This document shows positions 6,116-16,900 of a DNA stretch of 63,268 bases, in pieces (the first letter of the stretch is position 1; each line of letters begins with the position of its first letter). Both the position numbers and the translations under genes were made by a program. Below the pieces are notes generated by a model, which was not told the origin of the DNA, ran no database searches, and worked only from the letters and a program-made list of their open reading frames with translations. Source of the stretch: Bacteroidetes bacterium HGW-Bacteroidetes-4 (GTDB lineage: Bacteria; Bacteroidota; Bacteroidia; Bacteroidales; SZUA-534). Where the stretch lies: assembly GCA_002840905.1 (NCBI GenBank), contig PHDD01000021.1, positions 1 through 63,268 on the forward strand. The letters are read 5' to 3'.

Positions 6116-7024
6116 TTACAATGCAATTATCAGGTTTCGTACACTATCAGCTTTATGACAAAGCGTATTAAAAACTTCTTGTGAAACAAATATTTCGGTT
6201 TTTGCCTGCAGGGTCGTAATTTTTTCGTCACTGTTGGTTACGGGTTCTACTTTTGATGTTACCACCTGTATCTGGTCATAAACTTCTTTAATAGCATTGA
6301 GCATTTCAAGGGTTTGTGCAATATCAGAACTGTTTTCGTAGTTCATAAGCAAACTCCGTAAAGTTTCGAGCGATGCTTTCTGATCAATTATCCGGTCAAT
6401 AAGTTCGTTGTTGTTGGGCGAATCTTTGGTAAGGCTGGTGGCCAGGTAAAGTCCTTCAATCCATCCTCCGGCAATGATTAATGCAGCAATCTCGGGCCGA
6501 CCCGATTCTTTTAGTTGCGAGCTGGAGCTCATAAAAGTTTCGGTAATAATTTCCATGCTCGAATCGCGGTTATTTATGTTGCTTTCAAGACGCTGAACCA
6601 TGTTCTCGTCAACAAAAGCCATGATTCCCAACTCTTCGGCCAGCTTTTTTGAGGTTGACATATAATCGATGCTGGTTTGGGTTTGAGAAAAAAGGTTGGC
6701 GTAACTTAAGTCGGCTCCGTAAACACCAAAGTTAAGTGCTTTTTTGGTGGCTGTGGTGTAGTTTACCGCGTTTTGAACGGGGTTTAGCAGTTCCGGATTG
6801 TAGGTAACCTTGGCCCGTTTTAAAAGCAGGGTTGTTTCAACCGGCGATGGGAGTGAGTAGAACACCCGTTTGGCATGGCTAAGGTCTTCATAAATTTCTT
6901 CATCAAACTGGTGAAGTTCTTCGGCTTGTTGTTTTAAGTCAGTTCTGTTTTTTCTGTCGGAGCTGCATCCATACCATAACAAAAGCACGAACACGGTACA
7001 AAACAAATAATTTACGGTTTTCAT
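6116..7024 (-). CDS. Alpha-helical lipoprotein of unknown function
   Basis: A 302-residue protein from the Met at 7024, which gives a lipoprotein signal peptide with the lipobox LWYGC. A longer version from 7081 has an implausible leader. The mature part is nearly all helical, with amphipathic segments, no Cys-rich motifs and a Gly-Gly-Trp segment in the middle (AGGWIEGLYLATSL). I know this type of protein as a frequent conserved hypothetical in Bacteroidota but not its function. It probably forms an operon with the barrel-like gene downstream and diverges from the transporter gene at 7199. Confidence 0.65.
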   Translation of the reverse strand: MKTVNYLFCTVFVLLLWYGCSSDRKNRTDLKQQAEELHQFDEEIYEDLSHAKRVFYSLPSPVETTLLLKRAKVTYNPELLNPVQNAVNYTTATKKALNFGVYGADLSYANLFSQTQTSIDYMSTSKKLAEELGIMAFVDENMVQRLESNINNRDSSMEIITETFMSSSSQLKESGRPEIAALIIAGGWIEGLYLATSLTKDSPNNNELIDRIIDQKASLETLRSLLMNYENSSDIAQTLEMLNAIKEVYDQIQVVTSKVEPVTNSDEKITTLQAKTEIFVSQEVFNTLCHKADSVRNLIIAL

Positions 7025-7198
7025 AGTATCCAGATTGAAACACCTAAAATTAAGCATTTTTAATTCAAAAGACAAAGTCAATTTTTATAGAAAAGCGAAA
7101 CGGCGAAAGTAGTTTTTAAAATTATGCTTAATTTACGCTGTTTAAATCAACGAAGTTGAAAAACTGCTTCAAACATCGGAATAGTAAATTAAAATCAA

Positions 7199-8458
7199 AT
7201 GAAAATGGAAAAACAGCCCGGCGCATTCAGTAAGTACTTAATTCCACTGGCCATACTTGGCGTAATGTTTTTTGTGATAGGCTTTGGGGTGGGCATCAGT
7301 GGCTTTTTAACGCCGGCATTAAAATCGGCTTTTAATCTTAGCACCGGACAATCGTACCTGGTTATCGCTGCTATTTTCTCAGCCTTTGTCATCTTTGGCA
7401 GTCCTGCCGGATGGATTATTAAAAAGGTGGGTTATCGAAAAACCATGACCCTGGCTTTCTTTGTTATGGCGCTGGGCATGTTGTTGTTTGTTCCATCGGC
7501 TCGTTGGATAAGTTTTCCTTTATTTCTGCTGGCTTTGTTTGTGGGTGGTATCGGAAATACCTTACTACAGGCAGCGGTAAATCCTTATGTTACCATTATT
7601 GGTCCGCCCGAAAGTGCTGCTGTACGCATGAGTCTGATGGGCATTATGAATAAATCGGCCTGGTGGATTGCCCCTTTATTCTTAGGTATTTTTATCGATT
7701 TACAGGAGGTTCAGTTAAACGATGTCATCTTTCCTTTTTATCTGGTAACCGGAATACTGGTTCTGTTGGGTTTGTTTACTTTTTTTGCTCCCTTGCCCGA
7801 AGTTAAAGCCATTGGTGAGGATGAGGAAGAAGAATCGGTGCAGCTTTCGAGTTATGCGAAAAATAAAACCAGCATCTGGCAGTTTCCCCATTTATTATTG
7901 GGTGTTTTGGCCCTGTTCTTATACGTGGGAATCGAAACCCTGCCCATGGCTTCCATTATCGACTTTGCAAGGGCTACCTTTGGCGATGTGCCCAATCTCG
8001 AAGGCTATTCAAAGTACGTCACCATTGGCTTGGTAGTGGGTTATGTGTTTGGTGTATTGGCTATTCCGCGGATCATATCGCAAACCCGGGCTTTAATTCT
8101 GTTTGCCCTGATTGGCATTACGGCATCGCTGTTTTTGATTTATCTGCCCGCACAATATGCTTTTTATGCCTTGTTGTTTACAAGTTTTGCCAATTCCCTG
8201 ATGTGGCCTGCCATTTGGCCTTTAGCCATTTCCGATTTGGGAAAATTCACAAAATCCGGAGCTTCCCTGTTGGTAATGGGTATTGTTGGCGGAGCAGTTA
8301 TCCCTTTGCTTTTTGGTTTTCTGATCGATGCCGTTAAAGTAAGTACCGAAGCCGCTGCTTCGGTTGCCAATTATCAGACGGCTTACTGGATAATGGTTCC
8401 CTGTTACCTGTTTATTTTGTATTTTGCCTTACACGGACATAAAATACGTGTAAAATAG
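7199..8458 (+). CDS. MFS sugar transporter, FucP/NagP type
   Basis: A 419-residue inner-membrane protein with about 12 transmembrane segments, of the fucose/galactose/glucose:H+ symporter branch of the major facilitator superfamily. The family signature GGIGNTLLQAAVNPYVT is at about residues 117-133, where Asn and Gln line the sugar site, and the N-half GWIIKKVGYRKT loop fits the MFS motif A position. It lies 37 bp before the GH20 hexosaminidase gene. With that neighbour, N-acetylglucosamine or another hexosamine is the likely substrate, as for NagP in other Bacteroidota. The substrate is inference. Confidence 0.85.
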   Translation: MKMEKQPGAFSKYLIPLAILGVMFFVIGFGVGISGFLTPALKSAFNLSTGQSYLVIAAIFSAFVIFGSPAGWIIKKVGYRKTMTLAFFVMALGMLLFVPSARWISFPLFLLALFVGGIGNTLLQAAVNPYVTIIGPPESAAVRMSLMGIMNKSAWWIAPLFLGIFIDLQEVQLNDVIFPFYLVTGILVLLGLFTFFAPLPEVKAIGEDEEEESVQLSSYAKNKTSIWQFPHLLLGVLALFLYVGIETLPMASIIDFARATFGDVPNLEGYSKYVTIGLVVGYVFGVLAIPRIISQTRALILFALIGITASLFLIYLPAQYAFYALLFTSFANSLMWPAIWPLAISDLGKFTKSGASLLVMGIVGGAVIPLLFGFLIDAVKVSTEAAASVANYQTAYWIMVPCYLFILYFALHGHKIRVK

Positions 8459-8495
8459 CATCGGCTCTTACTTGTTTAAGTATAATTTTTTGGCT

Positions 8496-10790
8496 ATGAA
8501 TAATTCGCTGTTTCTGTTGGTTGGTTTTGTTTTTCTGCTGTCGTGCAAGCAAAATTCAAACCGTATATGCATGAAGGCCATCGCTGTGGTTCCCAAACCA
8601 GCATCTGTTTTATTGGGCGATGATGATTTTACCCTGCATACTAAAACACCCGTATTTATTGATTCGGGATTCCAACAAGGCGCAACTATTGTGAATCTTT
8701 TCAACGAATTTCTTGGCAAGGAATACCACTTTAAACTTTCTATGGATTCCGACACCCGAACAGGGGGCCTGTCTTTAAAGCTTGTCGATAGTTTGCCTTC
8801 GGAAGCTTATGTTTTGGATGTAAACAATAAAGGAATAGCTATCGTTGGGGCCGATTACAATGGTGTTTTATATGGAATGAAAACCTTGCAACAGCTAATT
8901 TTTCAAAACAACAAAAGCAGCAATAAAACCCTATGGATTCCCGGCGTACAAATTTCAGATGCTCCCGTGTTTTCGTGGAGGGGAATGCATCTCGATGTAG
9001 TACGTCATTTCTTTAGTAAAGAGCAGGTCATGCATTTGCTGGAGGTAATGGCCGACTATAAACTGAACACCTTTCACTGGCATTTAACCGACGACCAGGG
9101 ATGGCGCATTGAAATTAAAGAGTTTCCAGAACTGACTGAAAAAGCAGCCTGGCGGAGCGAAACCATTATAGGCCATATGGCTGAGCATCCCAAAAAATTC
9201 GATGGTAAACCGCATGGGGGATTTTATACGCAGGATGAAATTAAAGAGATAATTGAATTTGCTGCCAAACGGGGAATAACCGTTGTTCCTGAGATTGAAA
9301 TGCCGGGTCATGCCCTGGCTGCTTTGGGAGCTTTTCCCGAATTGTCGTGCACCGAAACAACCAAGGCAACTTTTACCGAATGGGGAATCAGTAACGATGT
9401 ATTTTGTGCGGGAAATGAAGCCACGTTTGAGTTTCTCAGCCAGGTTTTGGATGAAGTAATGGAACTGTTTCCCTCAGGCTATCTGCATATTGGTGGCGAC
9501 GAATGTCCGAAAACCCGGTGGAAAGCATGCCCAAAGTGTCAGCAGCGGATGCAAATCGAAGGATTGGCCAATGAGGAGGAGCTACAAAGCTACTTTATAA
9601 AACGTATCGAAGCGTTTGTAAATTCCAAAGGGAAACAGGTAATTGGCTGGGACGAAATTCTGGAAGGCGGATTACCCGAACGTGCCACGGTAATGTCGTG
9701 GCGTAATTCCTCGCATGCCTTAGCTGCTGCTACTCAGGGGCACGATGTAATTATGGCTCCAAATGCTACAGCTTATCTCGATCATTACCAATCCGAAAAA
9801 TACGAACCGCTTTCAATTGGTGGATTAACCGGTTTGAATGATGTTTATGAATGGAATATTCTTCCCGATGAATTGCCTGAAGAAGCAAAAATACATATAC
9901 TGGGAGCCCAGGCAAATATGTGGACCGAGTATGTAGCCACTAACGAACATTTGGAATACATGCTTTATCCCCGGTTGATTGCTTTAGCTGAAAATGCCTG
10001 GATTGAAAAGGAGCAAAAGGATTTTACAGACTTTCAAAATCGAATGAATAAGCAATATGCCTGGCTCGATAAGCAGGGAATAAATTACCGGATTCCCTAT
10101 CCTATGGGATTTGAAGCGCAAAACTATGGTTTAAGTGATGTGGATACGGTTGAACTCTTTACAGGAATTGAAACAGCGGCCATTCATTATACCCTCGATG
10201 GTACTGTTCCTGATGAAAATAGTCCGGTTTATACAGTACCACTTATACTGCAACTCAATGAGCCTGTGGTATTAAATGCGCTTACCCTGATGCCTTCGGG
10301 AAGAAAAAGTGCGGTAAGTACCGGATATTTTAAACAATTGGAATTCATAGAATCGCTTACTGTTGGAATATTGGAATCAGGATTAAGATGCTCATGGGAG
10401 CCTGGGGAGTTTAAATCGGCAAAGAATTTATTGCTTAGGAATCCAAAAGTTACTAAAGTAAATGGAGTTGAGCTTCCTAAAGAAATCCCGCCAACTTTTT
10501 TTGGTGCTGTTTATCAGGGCTACATTAATATACCCCACGATGGTTTGTATACCTTCCGATTGCAGTCGGACGATGGTGCGGCGCTTTATATTGCAGAACA
10601 ATTGGTAACCGAAAATGCAGGATTTAAGTTTGGTGAGCATAGTAAAGGCGCTTTGGCATTAAAAGCCGGTTATCATTTGTTTAGCTTGAATTATTTTCAG
10701 GCAAAATACGGTGTAAATCTGAGTCTTTATTATCAAATTGGGAACGCGCCTTTTCAAAAAATTCCAAATTCCTGGTTCTGCTACAAATGA
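8496..10790 (+). CDS. GH20 beta-N-acetylhexosaminidase lipoprotein
   Basis: A 764-residue enzyme. The in-frame TTG at 8472 would lengthen it by 8 residues; the ATG at 8496 gives a proper lipoprotein signal (VFLLSC). Domains in order: GH20b alpha/beta domain (about 30-140), GH20 barrel (about 150-490) with the catalytic Asp335-Glu336 pair in HIGGDECPK, a chitobiase/hexosaminidase C-terminal domain (about 540-600) and a PA14 domain (about 630-760, with LQSDDGAALYI). It removes terminal GlcNAc or GalNAc by substrate-assisted catalysis. The lipobox is followed by KQNS rather than acidic residues, so periplasmic placement is more likely than the cell surface. It pairs with the transporter upstream. 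Confidence 0.92.
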   Translation: MNNSLFLLVGFVFLLSCKQNSNRICMKAIAVVPKPASVLLGDDDFTLHTKTPVFIDSGFQQGATIVNLFNEFLGKEYHFKLSMDSDTRTGGLSLKLVDSLPSEAYVLDVNNKGIAIVGADYNGVLYGMKTLQQLIFQNNKSSNKTLWIPGVQISDAPVFSWRGMHLDVVRHFFSKEQVMHLLEVMADYKLNTFHWHLTDDQGWRIEIKEFPELTEKAAWRSETIIGHMAEHPKKFDGKPHGGFYTQDEIKEIIEFAAKRGITVVPEIEMPGHALAALGAFPELSCTETTKATFTEWGISNDVFCAGNEATFEFLSQVLDEVMELFPSGYLHIGGDECPKTRWKACPKCQQRMQIEGLANEEELQSYFIKRIEAFVNSKGKQVIGWDEILEGGLPERATVMSWRNSSHALAAATQGHDVIMAPNATAYLDHYQSEKYEPLSIGGLTGLNDVYEWNILPDELPEEAKIHILGAQANMWTEYVATNEHLEYMLYPRLIALAENAWIEKEQKDFTDFQNRMNKQYAWLDKQGINYRIPYPMGFEAQNYGLSDVDTVELFTGIETAAIHYTLDGTVPDENSPVYTVPLILQLNEPVVLNALTLMPSGRKSAVSTGYFKQLEFIESLTVGILESGLRCSWEPGEFKSAKNLLLRNPKVTKVNGVELPKEIPPTFFGAVYQGYINIPHDGLYTFRLQSDDGAALYIAEQLVTENAGFKFGEHSKGALALKAGYHLFSLNYFQAKYGVNLSLYYQIGNAPFQKIPNSWFCYK

Positions 10791-11084
10791 TTTTTTTAAA
10801 TCCGGTTCAGGGCCTGATTTGCTTTTTTTTTAGAAACGACAACTTTTTTCAAAAAACATTCAAAAATCCACGTTTTACACAAACGTTTTCAGCAATCGTT
10901 TGCGAAACTCTTTCGCAAAAACCCGTAAAAATACATCATTATGTTGTTCAAAAAGGTTTCCTGATGAACTTGAATTATTCATTTGATGAATTATTTTCAT
11001 TTATTATCTTATTGAAATATAATTGATTAAAAATATTGTGATGTAATATTGATGGAGGTGATGTATTTATGATGTAGTAAATAG
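10791..11084. promoter_or_regulatory. Gene-free region with LacI-operator-like palindromes
   Basis: No convincing gene; a 79-codon frame here has low-complexity Phe-rich sequence. The 8-bp palindrome AAACGTTT (10881-10888) is followed by GCAATCGTTTGC (10892-10903), one mismatch from symmetric with CG at the centre. Both resemble LacI-family operators. A perfect 9-bp stem with a 3-nt loop follows (10899-10907 and 10911-10919). It may instead act as a terminator-like structure for the GH20 gene or a binding site. No LacI-type gene is in the window. Confidence 0.4.
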
Positions 11085-11116
11085 TTAGGGCGTGTTATAA
11101 TCTCTGCTTAGCTTTG
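11085..11116 (+). promoter_or_regulatory. Bacteroidota-type promoter for the glucan locus
   Basis: TAGCTTTG at 11109-11116 fits the TAnnTTTG -7 box of the Bacteroidota primary sigma factor. TTAG at 11085-11088 is one base from the TTTG -33 box, with a 20-bp spacer. Transcription would begin near 11123 and leave a leader of about 130 nt before the first gene. Confidence 0.5.
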
Positions 11117-11255
11117 AATATCGGTTTTTTTTATTGATTCTATAGTTAATATATAAGCAAAAAAGTGCCGGTGTTGGAACACGAACATTTTAATGAATGT
11201 TTAAATAATAACAACAAAAATGAATTGTTAATCTTTACCTAAAAATTTATTAATT

Positions 11256-12752
11256 ATGAAAAAATCATTTCTTAATTTATTAAAGCGGGCTTTCCTTTTA
11301 ATGGGGGTTGTATCGCTTGTAACTTTGTACTCTTGCGATAAAGATTCGGAAGAAACAGTAAAAGATCCAATAGCCAGCTTTCAATTCGCTGTAAGCACAA
11401 GCAATTATCTGGAAGTAACTTTTACTAACTATTCACAAAACGCTACTTCGTACAGCTGGAACTTTGGTGATCAGCAAACTTCAACCGATGAGAGTCCCGT
11501 TCATGTGTACGATGCAGCCGGAGATTATGATGTGGTGCTTACTGCAACGAATTCTGCCGGAAAAAGTGCTACCTATACGCAATCGATTACTATTACCGAT
11601 CCGAATGTAGCTCTAACCATTTTAACAGGTGGTTCTTCTAAAGTATGGAAACTTTACCGTGAAGGTTCATCAATGGGTATTGGACCCGATGCTGCTGGTG
11701 CAGGGTCATGGTGGTCATTAGCAAACGACGGTAAACGTCCTTGCTTATACAAGCAAACTTTTACCTTTAACCACGATGGTACTTTTGTTTTTGATGACAA
11801 GGGAATGATTTGGGGTGAAGGTGATGTATTTAAAACCACTGCTTTTAACGAAATTTGCTTTCCTGCTGAAGCTGCCAATATGGTAAACTTTGATGGAGTT
11901 GATGTAAGTGCATGGTTAGGTGGAACTCATAATTTTGATTACAATCCTACACTTGGAACAATTACCGTTACTGGCGAAGGGGCTTACCTTGGAATTACAA
12001 AATGTGGAACTTCTGATTATGTTTCTGTTCCTCAAAATTCCATTACTTATGATATCGATGTGGAAGAATTTACAGGTTATGATTTAATGACTGTTTCAGT
12101 AACTTATCCCGATCCAATTGGACATTACTGGCATTTTGTTTATGTCAGCTATTCTGATGCTTCTCTTGAACCAGATGTAGTTGAAGAATCAGCTCCTTTT
12201 GGTGAAGATCTTCCCGATATTACTCCGACTGAATTGTCTCATACCTTTGCATCAAAAGATGGAGGAGTTTTACTCGATACCATTCCTTCTGCTTCGAAAA
12301 TTGAGTATGGTGTAGCCGACCCTGCCGGAGGTGCAACCTTGGTAGGTAAATTTATCAGAACTACCGAATCCTATCAGGAACTGCAATTCCAAACCTATCC
12401 TACAAAGAGCGATATTAATTTCGCTAACCTGACAACAGTTTCTCTTGATGTATACATTCCAAGCGATAACGATTATTCAAGTACTTTAACCAAAGCAGTT
12501 ATTATTGGTGTGGCTGATAAGAGCGCAACTGAACAATGGTGGACTGACAACAGAGAATGGGTTAACGATGGAACAGCTATTGCTACCGATACTTGGGTAA
12601 CTTTAACTTACAACCTTGATGCACCAACCGCCGGAGGTGGAACTTATACTCCTTTTGATAGAAATGATCTGGATATGATTTATATCAATATTGGTGGTGG
12701 TGGCCACTCAGTACCTGGTACTTTCTACATTAAAAACTTAAAATTCGAATAA
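11256..12752 (+). CDS. PKD-domain surface glycan-binding lipoprotein (SusE/F position)
   Basis: A 498-residue lipoprotein. The lipobox LYSC is followed by DKDSEE, the acidic pattern that sends Bacteroidota lipoproteins to the cell surface. A PKD/Ig-like domain (about 38-115) carries YSWNFGDQ and the NSAGKS strand. A middle beta domain (about 120-300) is rich in Trp and Tyr, and a C-terminal beta-sandwich (about 310-498) ends in FYIKNLKFE, like a carbohydrate-binding module. There are no catalytic motifs. It is the first gene of the locus, ahead of GH16 and SusC/D, and most likely holds beta-glucan at the surface. A strong hairpin behind it may favour its expression over the rest. Confidence 0.75.
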   Translation: MKKSFLNLLKRAFLLMGVVSLVTLYSCDKDSEETVKDPIASFQFAVSTSNYLEVTFTNYSQNATSYSWNFGDQQTSTDESPVHVYDAAGDYDVVLTATNSAGKSATYTQSITITDPNVALTILTGGSSKVWKLYREGSSMGIGPDAAGAGSWWSLANDGKRPCLYKQTFTFNHDGTFVFDDKGMIWGEGDVFKTTAFNEICFPAEAANMVNFDGVDVSAWLGGTHNFDYNPTLGTITVTGEGAYLGITKCGTSDYVSVPQNSITYDIDVEEFTGYDLMTVSVTYPDPIGHYWHFVYVSYSDASLEPDVVEESAPFGEDLPDITPTELSHTFASKDGGVLLDTIPSASKIEYGVADPAGGATLVGKFIRTTESYQELQFQTYPTKSDINFANLTTVSLDVYIPSDNDYSSTLTKAVIIGVADKSATEQWWTDNREWVNDGTAIATDTWVTLTYNLDAPTAGGGTYTPFDRNDLDMIYINIGGGGHSVPGTFYIKNLKFE

Positions 12753-12765
12753 CATTTTTAAATAT

Positions 12766-12792
12766 AGCTATGCCTCTTATGGAGGCATAGCT
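12766..12792 (+). terminator. Intercistronic hairpin after the binding-protein gene
   Basis: A perfect 11-bp stem (12766-12776 and 12782-12792) with a 5-nt loop, followed by TAATTTTT. It lies 14 bp behind the stop codon and 14 bp before the GH16 start. It can act as a partial terminator or protect the 3' end of the first message. Confidence 0.7.
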
Positions 12793-12805
12793 TAATTTTT
12801 ATCTT

Positions 12806-13912
12806 ATGCGTAAACTGATACCCCTTGAATTTCTTCTATCACTTTTATTCCTTTTTTTATTTGCCAATTGTGCAGATGAACCAGTCGATACTTCCCTCGA
12901 TCCTGAAAACTTAACCGTAGAAATTCTTTCAATTTCCGAAGAAACCAAAGAAGTTGAGTTACTGGCTTCGGCATTAAATGCTACGCAGTACCAGTTTTAT
13001 TTAGGTGCTGAAACCGAACCTGCTGAAACCAATCAAAGCGGCTTATTTACGCATATTTTTCCAGCTTATGGAAAATACGAGGTCAGTGTAAGAGCTTACG
13101 GGGAATCGGGTAAATACCTGAAAAAGACCGTGGAAATTCTGATAAATATTCCTGAAGAACAGGAAGTGTCAATAGATCAGGGGTATAGTACACCTCTAAC
13201 CTATGAGGGTTATACGCTGGTTTGGAACGATGAATTTGAAGGTACTTCTTTAAATACGAACGATTGGGTATTTGAAAAAGGTGCCGGGGGATGGGGAAAT
13301 AACGAAAAGCAATATTACCGGGCCGAAAATACTTCTGTAGGAGGAGGCTTATTAACCATCGAAGCAAAGGAAGAAGTGTATCAGGGAAGTCCCTATACTT
13401 CGTCGCGGATTAAAACACAAGGAAAAAAAACATTTCAATACGGTCGGGTCGACATCCGTGCCTTATTGCCCAAAGGACAAGGAATTTGGCCTGCCCTTTG
13501 GATGCTTGGCGCTAATATTACCAGCGTTGGCTGGCCGGCTTGTGGCGAAATTGATATTATGGAAATGATTGGTGGAAAAGGCCGTGAGAATCAAACCCAC
13601 GGAACCTTACACTGGGATTTGGACGGTCACGTTCAGGCCGGAGGCAGTAACACGCTCTCCGAAGGTACCTTTGCCGATGCCTATCATGTTTTCACCCTTA
13701 TTTGGGATGCCTATTCTATGAAATGGTACGTCGATGATGTGTTGTTTCATCAAATAGATATTACTCCCACACACATGTCTGAATTTCATGCACCGCATTT
13801 TTTTATTTTTAATGTAGCCGTGGGTGGTAACTGGCCTGGATATCCCGATGCAAGTACTTTATTCCCACAAAAAATGCGGGTTGACTATATTAGGGTTTTT
13901 CAGCCAAATTAA
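12806..13912 (+). CDS. GH16 endo-beta-1,3-glucanase (laminarinase-like) lipoprotein
   Basis: A 368-residue secreted enzyme with lipobox ANC followed by ADEPVD, consistent with surface display. An Ig/PKD-like domain of about 90 residues precedes the GH16 beta-jelly-roll (about 135-368). The catalytic signature is GEIDIMEM: Glu248 nucleophile, Asp250 and Glu253 acid/base, with the Met bulge typical of the laminarinase (GH16_3) branch. WNDEFEG at the domain start, WPALWMLG before the active site and a closing VDYIRVFQ strand also fit laminarinases rather than carrageenases or agarases. It should cut beta-1,3-glucan at the surface into oligosaccharides for SusC/D. The exact linkage preference is inferred from the subfamily. 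Confidence 0.9.
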   Translation: MRKLIPLEFLLSLLFLFLFANCADEPVDTSLDPENLTVEILSISEETKEVELLASALNATQYQFYLGAETEPAETNQSGLFTHIFPAYGKYEVSVRAYGESGKYLKKTVEILINIPEEQEVSIDQGYSTPLTYEGYTLVWNDEFEGTSLNTNDWVFEKGAGGWGNNEKQYYRAENTSVGGGLLTIEAKEEVYQGSPYTSSRIKTQGKKTFQYGRVDIRALLPKGQGIWPALWMLGANITSVGWPACGEIDIMEMIGGKGRENQTHGTLHWDLDGHVQAGGSNTLSEGTFADAYHVFTLIWDAYSMKWYVDDVLFHQIDITPTHMSEFHAPHFFIFNVAVGGNWPGYPDASTLFPQKMRVDYIRVFQPN

Positions 13913-13974
13913 TTACCCAGGCTGAGTAGAACGTTTTTCAAAACACGATTAGTAATTACAAACAAAAAAACCAG

Positions 13975-16900
13975 ATGAAGGCAAATTATTTAAAATTCGT
14001 ACTTCCTGTCATTTTGTGGCTTTTCACTTTCGGTGTATATGCACAGTCATACACGGTTACCGGGGTGGTTAAAGATGCAAATGATGGATTGGGCCTGCCC
14101 GGTGTAAATGTAATTGAAAAGGGTACCCAAAACGGAACCATTACCGACTTTGACGGGAATTATAAAATTACCCTTTTAAATGCTGACGGGGTATTACAAT
14201 TCTCATTTATTGGTTATAAAACCATGGAAGTTCCGGTAAATGGCCAGGCTTTACTAAATGTTGACATGACCAGTGAACTAACCGAGCTCGATGAACTGGT
14301 AGTTATTGGTTATGGTGTTCAAAAGAAAAAAGTAGCCACTGGAGCAATAGCATCGGTTAAGGCTGAAGAAATTACCAGTCGTCCCATATTGCGTGTTGAA
14401 GAAGCCATGCAGGGACGTACTCCTGGGGTACAGGTAACCAGTTTATCGGGTCAGCCGGGAGAAGCTCCAACGGTACGCGTGCGTGGAGCAGGAACGACCG
14501 GTAATGCCGAACCACTTTATATAGTTGATGGTATGAGAGTGGGGGGTATCGATGCATTAAACCCGAGTGATATAGAATCGATGGAGATTCTAAAGGACGC
14601 TGGTTCGGCTGCTATCTATGGTGCCAGTGCAGCCAACGGGGTTGTTTTAATTACAACCAAGTCGGGTAAAGCGGGTAAATTGAAAGTTACCTATTCGGCT
14701 TATTATGGAATTCAGAATCCAATTAAAAAACTCGATATGTTGAATGCTGATCAATACCGGGAATACTGGAATGAAGCTAAAACAAATTCAGGCATCACAA
14801 AACCTGATGAGTTTTTTGACATGAATGAAATAACACACAATACAAACTGGCAGGATCATATTTTTGAATCTAATGCCGGAATGACCGATCACAATATTGC
14901 CATAAGCGGAGGGAATGAAAAATCCAATTATGCTTCATCGCTTTCCTACTTTGATCAAAACGGAATCATAGGAGGCGATAAATCGTATTTTAAACGCCTT
15001 TCTGCCCGGTTAAACAGTAATCATCAGGTGAAAGAATGGTTGCGCTTTGGAAATACTTTTACGTATTCCCACATCGAGAAGAAAAATATTGGCAGTAATG
15101 AATCATTCAATGGCGTATATAGCGGAGCCTTAAATCTTGATCCCTTAACTCCTTTGTATGAAACCGATGAGACCATACTGAGCCAGGCCCCTTATTCCAA
15201 CCAACCGGTAGTTAAAAACAGCGAAGGGCAGGTTTATGGTATTTCAAATTTAGTGGGTAGTGAGGTTGTCAATCCCATGGCTTTGTTGGAAATCCAAACA
15301 GCTAAAACCAGGGTAGATAAAATCGTGGGTTCAGTTTTTGCCGAAGCAGAAATTATAAAGGGGCTCGTTGTCAAAACCAATGCAGGTATCGATTTGGCTT
15401 ATGTCCTGGACGATTCATACCGTCCTCTATATTATTTAAACAGTGCCCAAAGTAATACGGAAAAAACTTCGGTTTCGAAAGGTATAACACGTTACTTTAC
15501 CTGGCAATGGGACAATACCTTATCCTACACCAAAAAAATCAATGAGCATACCATTACCGGTCTGGTAGGTATATCAGCTATTGAAAGTGCTCAGGAAAAT
15601 CTCTCGGGTTTTAATGCAAAGGTACCCGTAAACGATCCCGATAATATTTATTTAGATATGGCTACCGATACGGTTTGGACTGCTGGTGGTGGTGCTTCTG
15701 CCGGCTCTATGTATTCAACCTTTGGAAGGGTAACTTACGATTTTAAAAGCCGCTATGCTTTTACCGGTATTCTTCGTCGCGATGGTTCTTCGAATTTCGG
15801 AGCAAACGAACGTTACGGTTATTTCCCATCGCTGGGTGTATCCTGGTTTTTATCCGAGGAACCTTTTATGCCAACACTGGGTCCGGTGAATTATTTAAAG
15901 CTGAGAGCCTCGTGGGGTATTAACGGTAACGAAGCTATTGGCAGGTACCAATACGTAGCCAGTATGGATAAAACAAGGGGGTATATTTTTGGAGGCGGAC
16001 GATTAACCGGAGCTTCACCCTCTTTTATCGAAAATGCCGATATTAAATGGGAACAATCTGAACAGATTGATATAGCTTTTGATGCAGGGGTATTTGAAAA
16101 CAAACTGACGGTGACCTTCGATTATTATATAAAGAATACCAAAGATTTGTTGGAGCGGGTTCCCATTCCTGGCCATGTGGGTAACGATGCTCCTTTTGCC
16201 AATGTGGGAAGTGTTCAGAATAAAGGTATTGAAATTGCCCTAAATTGGCGTCATAGAGTTAACGATCTTAACTATTCGTTCGGTGTAAATGGAAGTTATA
16301 ATATTAACAAAATGACCAAAATCAACAGCCAATTGACTGGTGCCAGCTGGTCGGTTTTTCCTGACATTACTAAAACTACCGAAGGTGATCCCATTGCTTA
16401 CTTTTACGGCTTTAAAACCGATGGAATTTTTCAGAACCAGGCCGAAGTTTTTCAGCACATAGGATCAACCGGGGCAGTACTTCAACCAAAAGCAGTTGCT
16501 GGTGATGTGCGCTTTGTTGATGTAAATAATGATGGTATTTTAAACGATGACGACCGGACCAAAATTGGGAGTCCAACGCCTGATTTTACCTTAGGTATCA
16601 ATGGTTCGGTTGAATATAAAAATTTCGATTTCTCCTTCTTACTTACTGGTGCTTATGGTCATGAAATTTTTAATGGCACACAGCGTATTGATTTAAGGTA
16701 TACAAACAGAACTACAGCGGTACTCGATCGTTGGACCGGTGAAGGAACATCGAACGAAGTTCCCCGTGCTGCCTGGACCGATGTGAACCGAAACTATCGC
16801 ATATCTGATATGTATGTTGAAAATGGTTCCTACCTGAAAGTAAAAAACGTACAGTTAGGCTATAATATTCCGCAAAACCTTTTAAACATCGTTGGAATTG

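Noticed and set aside
10787-11026. 79-codon frame after the GH20 gene
   Set aside because: Phe-rich, no recognisable domain, begins over the GH20 stop and covers palindromes; more likely non-coding.
12806-13912. Agarase, carrageenase or porphyranase
   Set aside because: The catalytic signature with the Met bulge and surrounding motifs follow the laminarinase branch, and no sulfatase genes are nearby.
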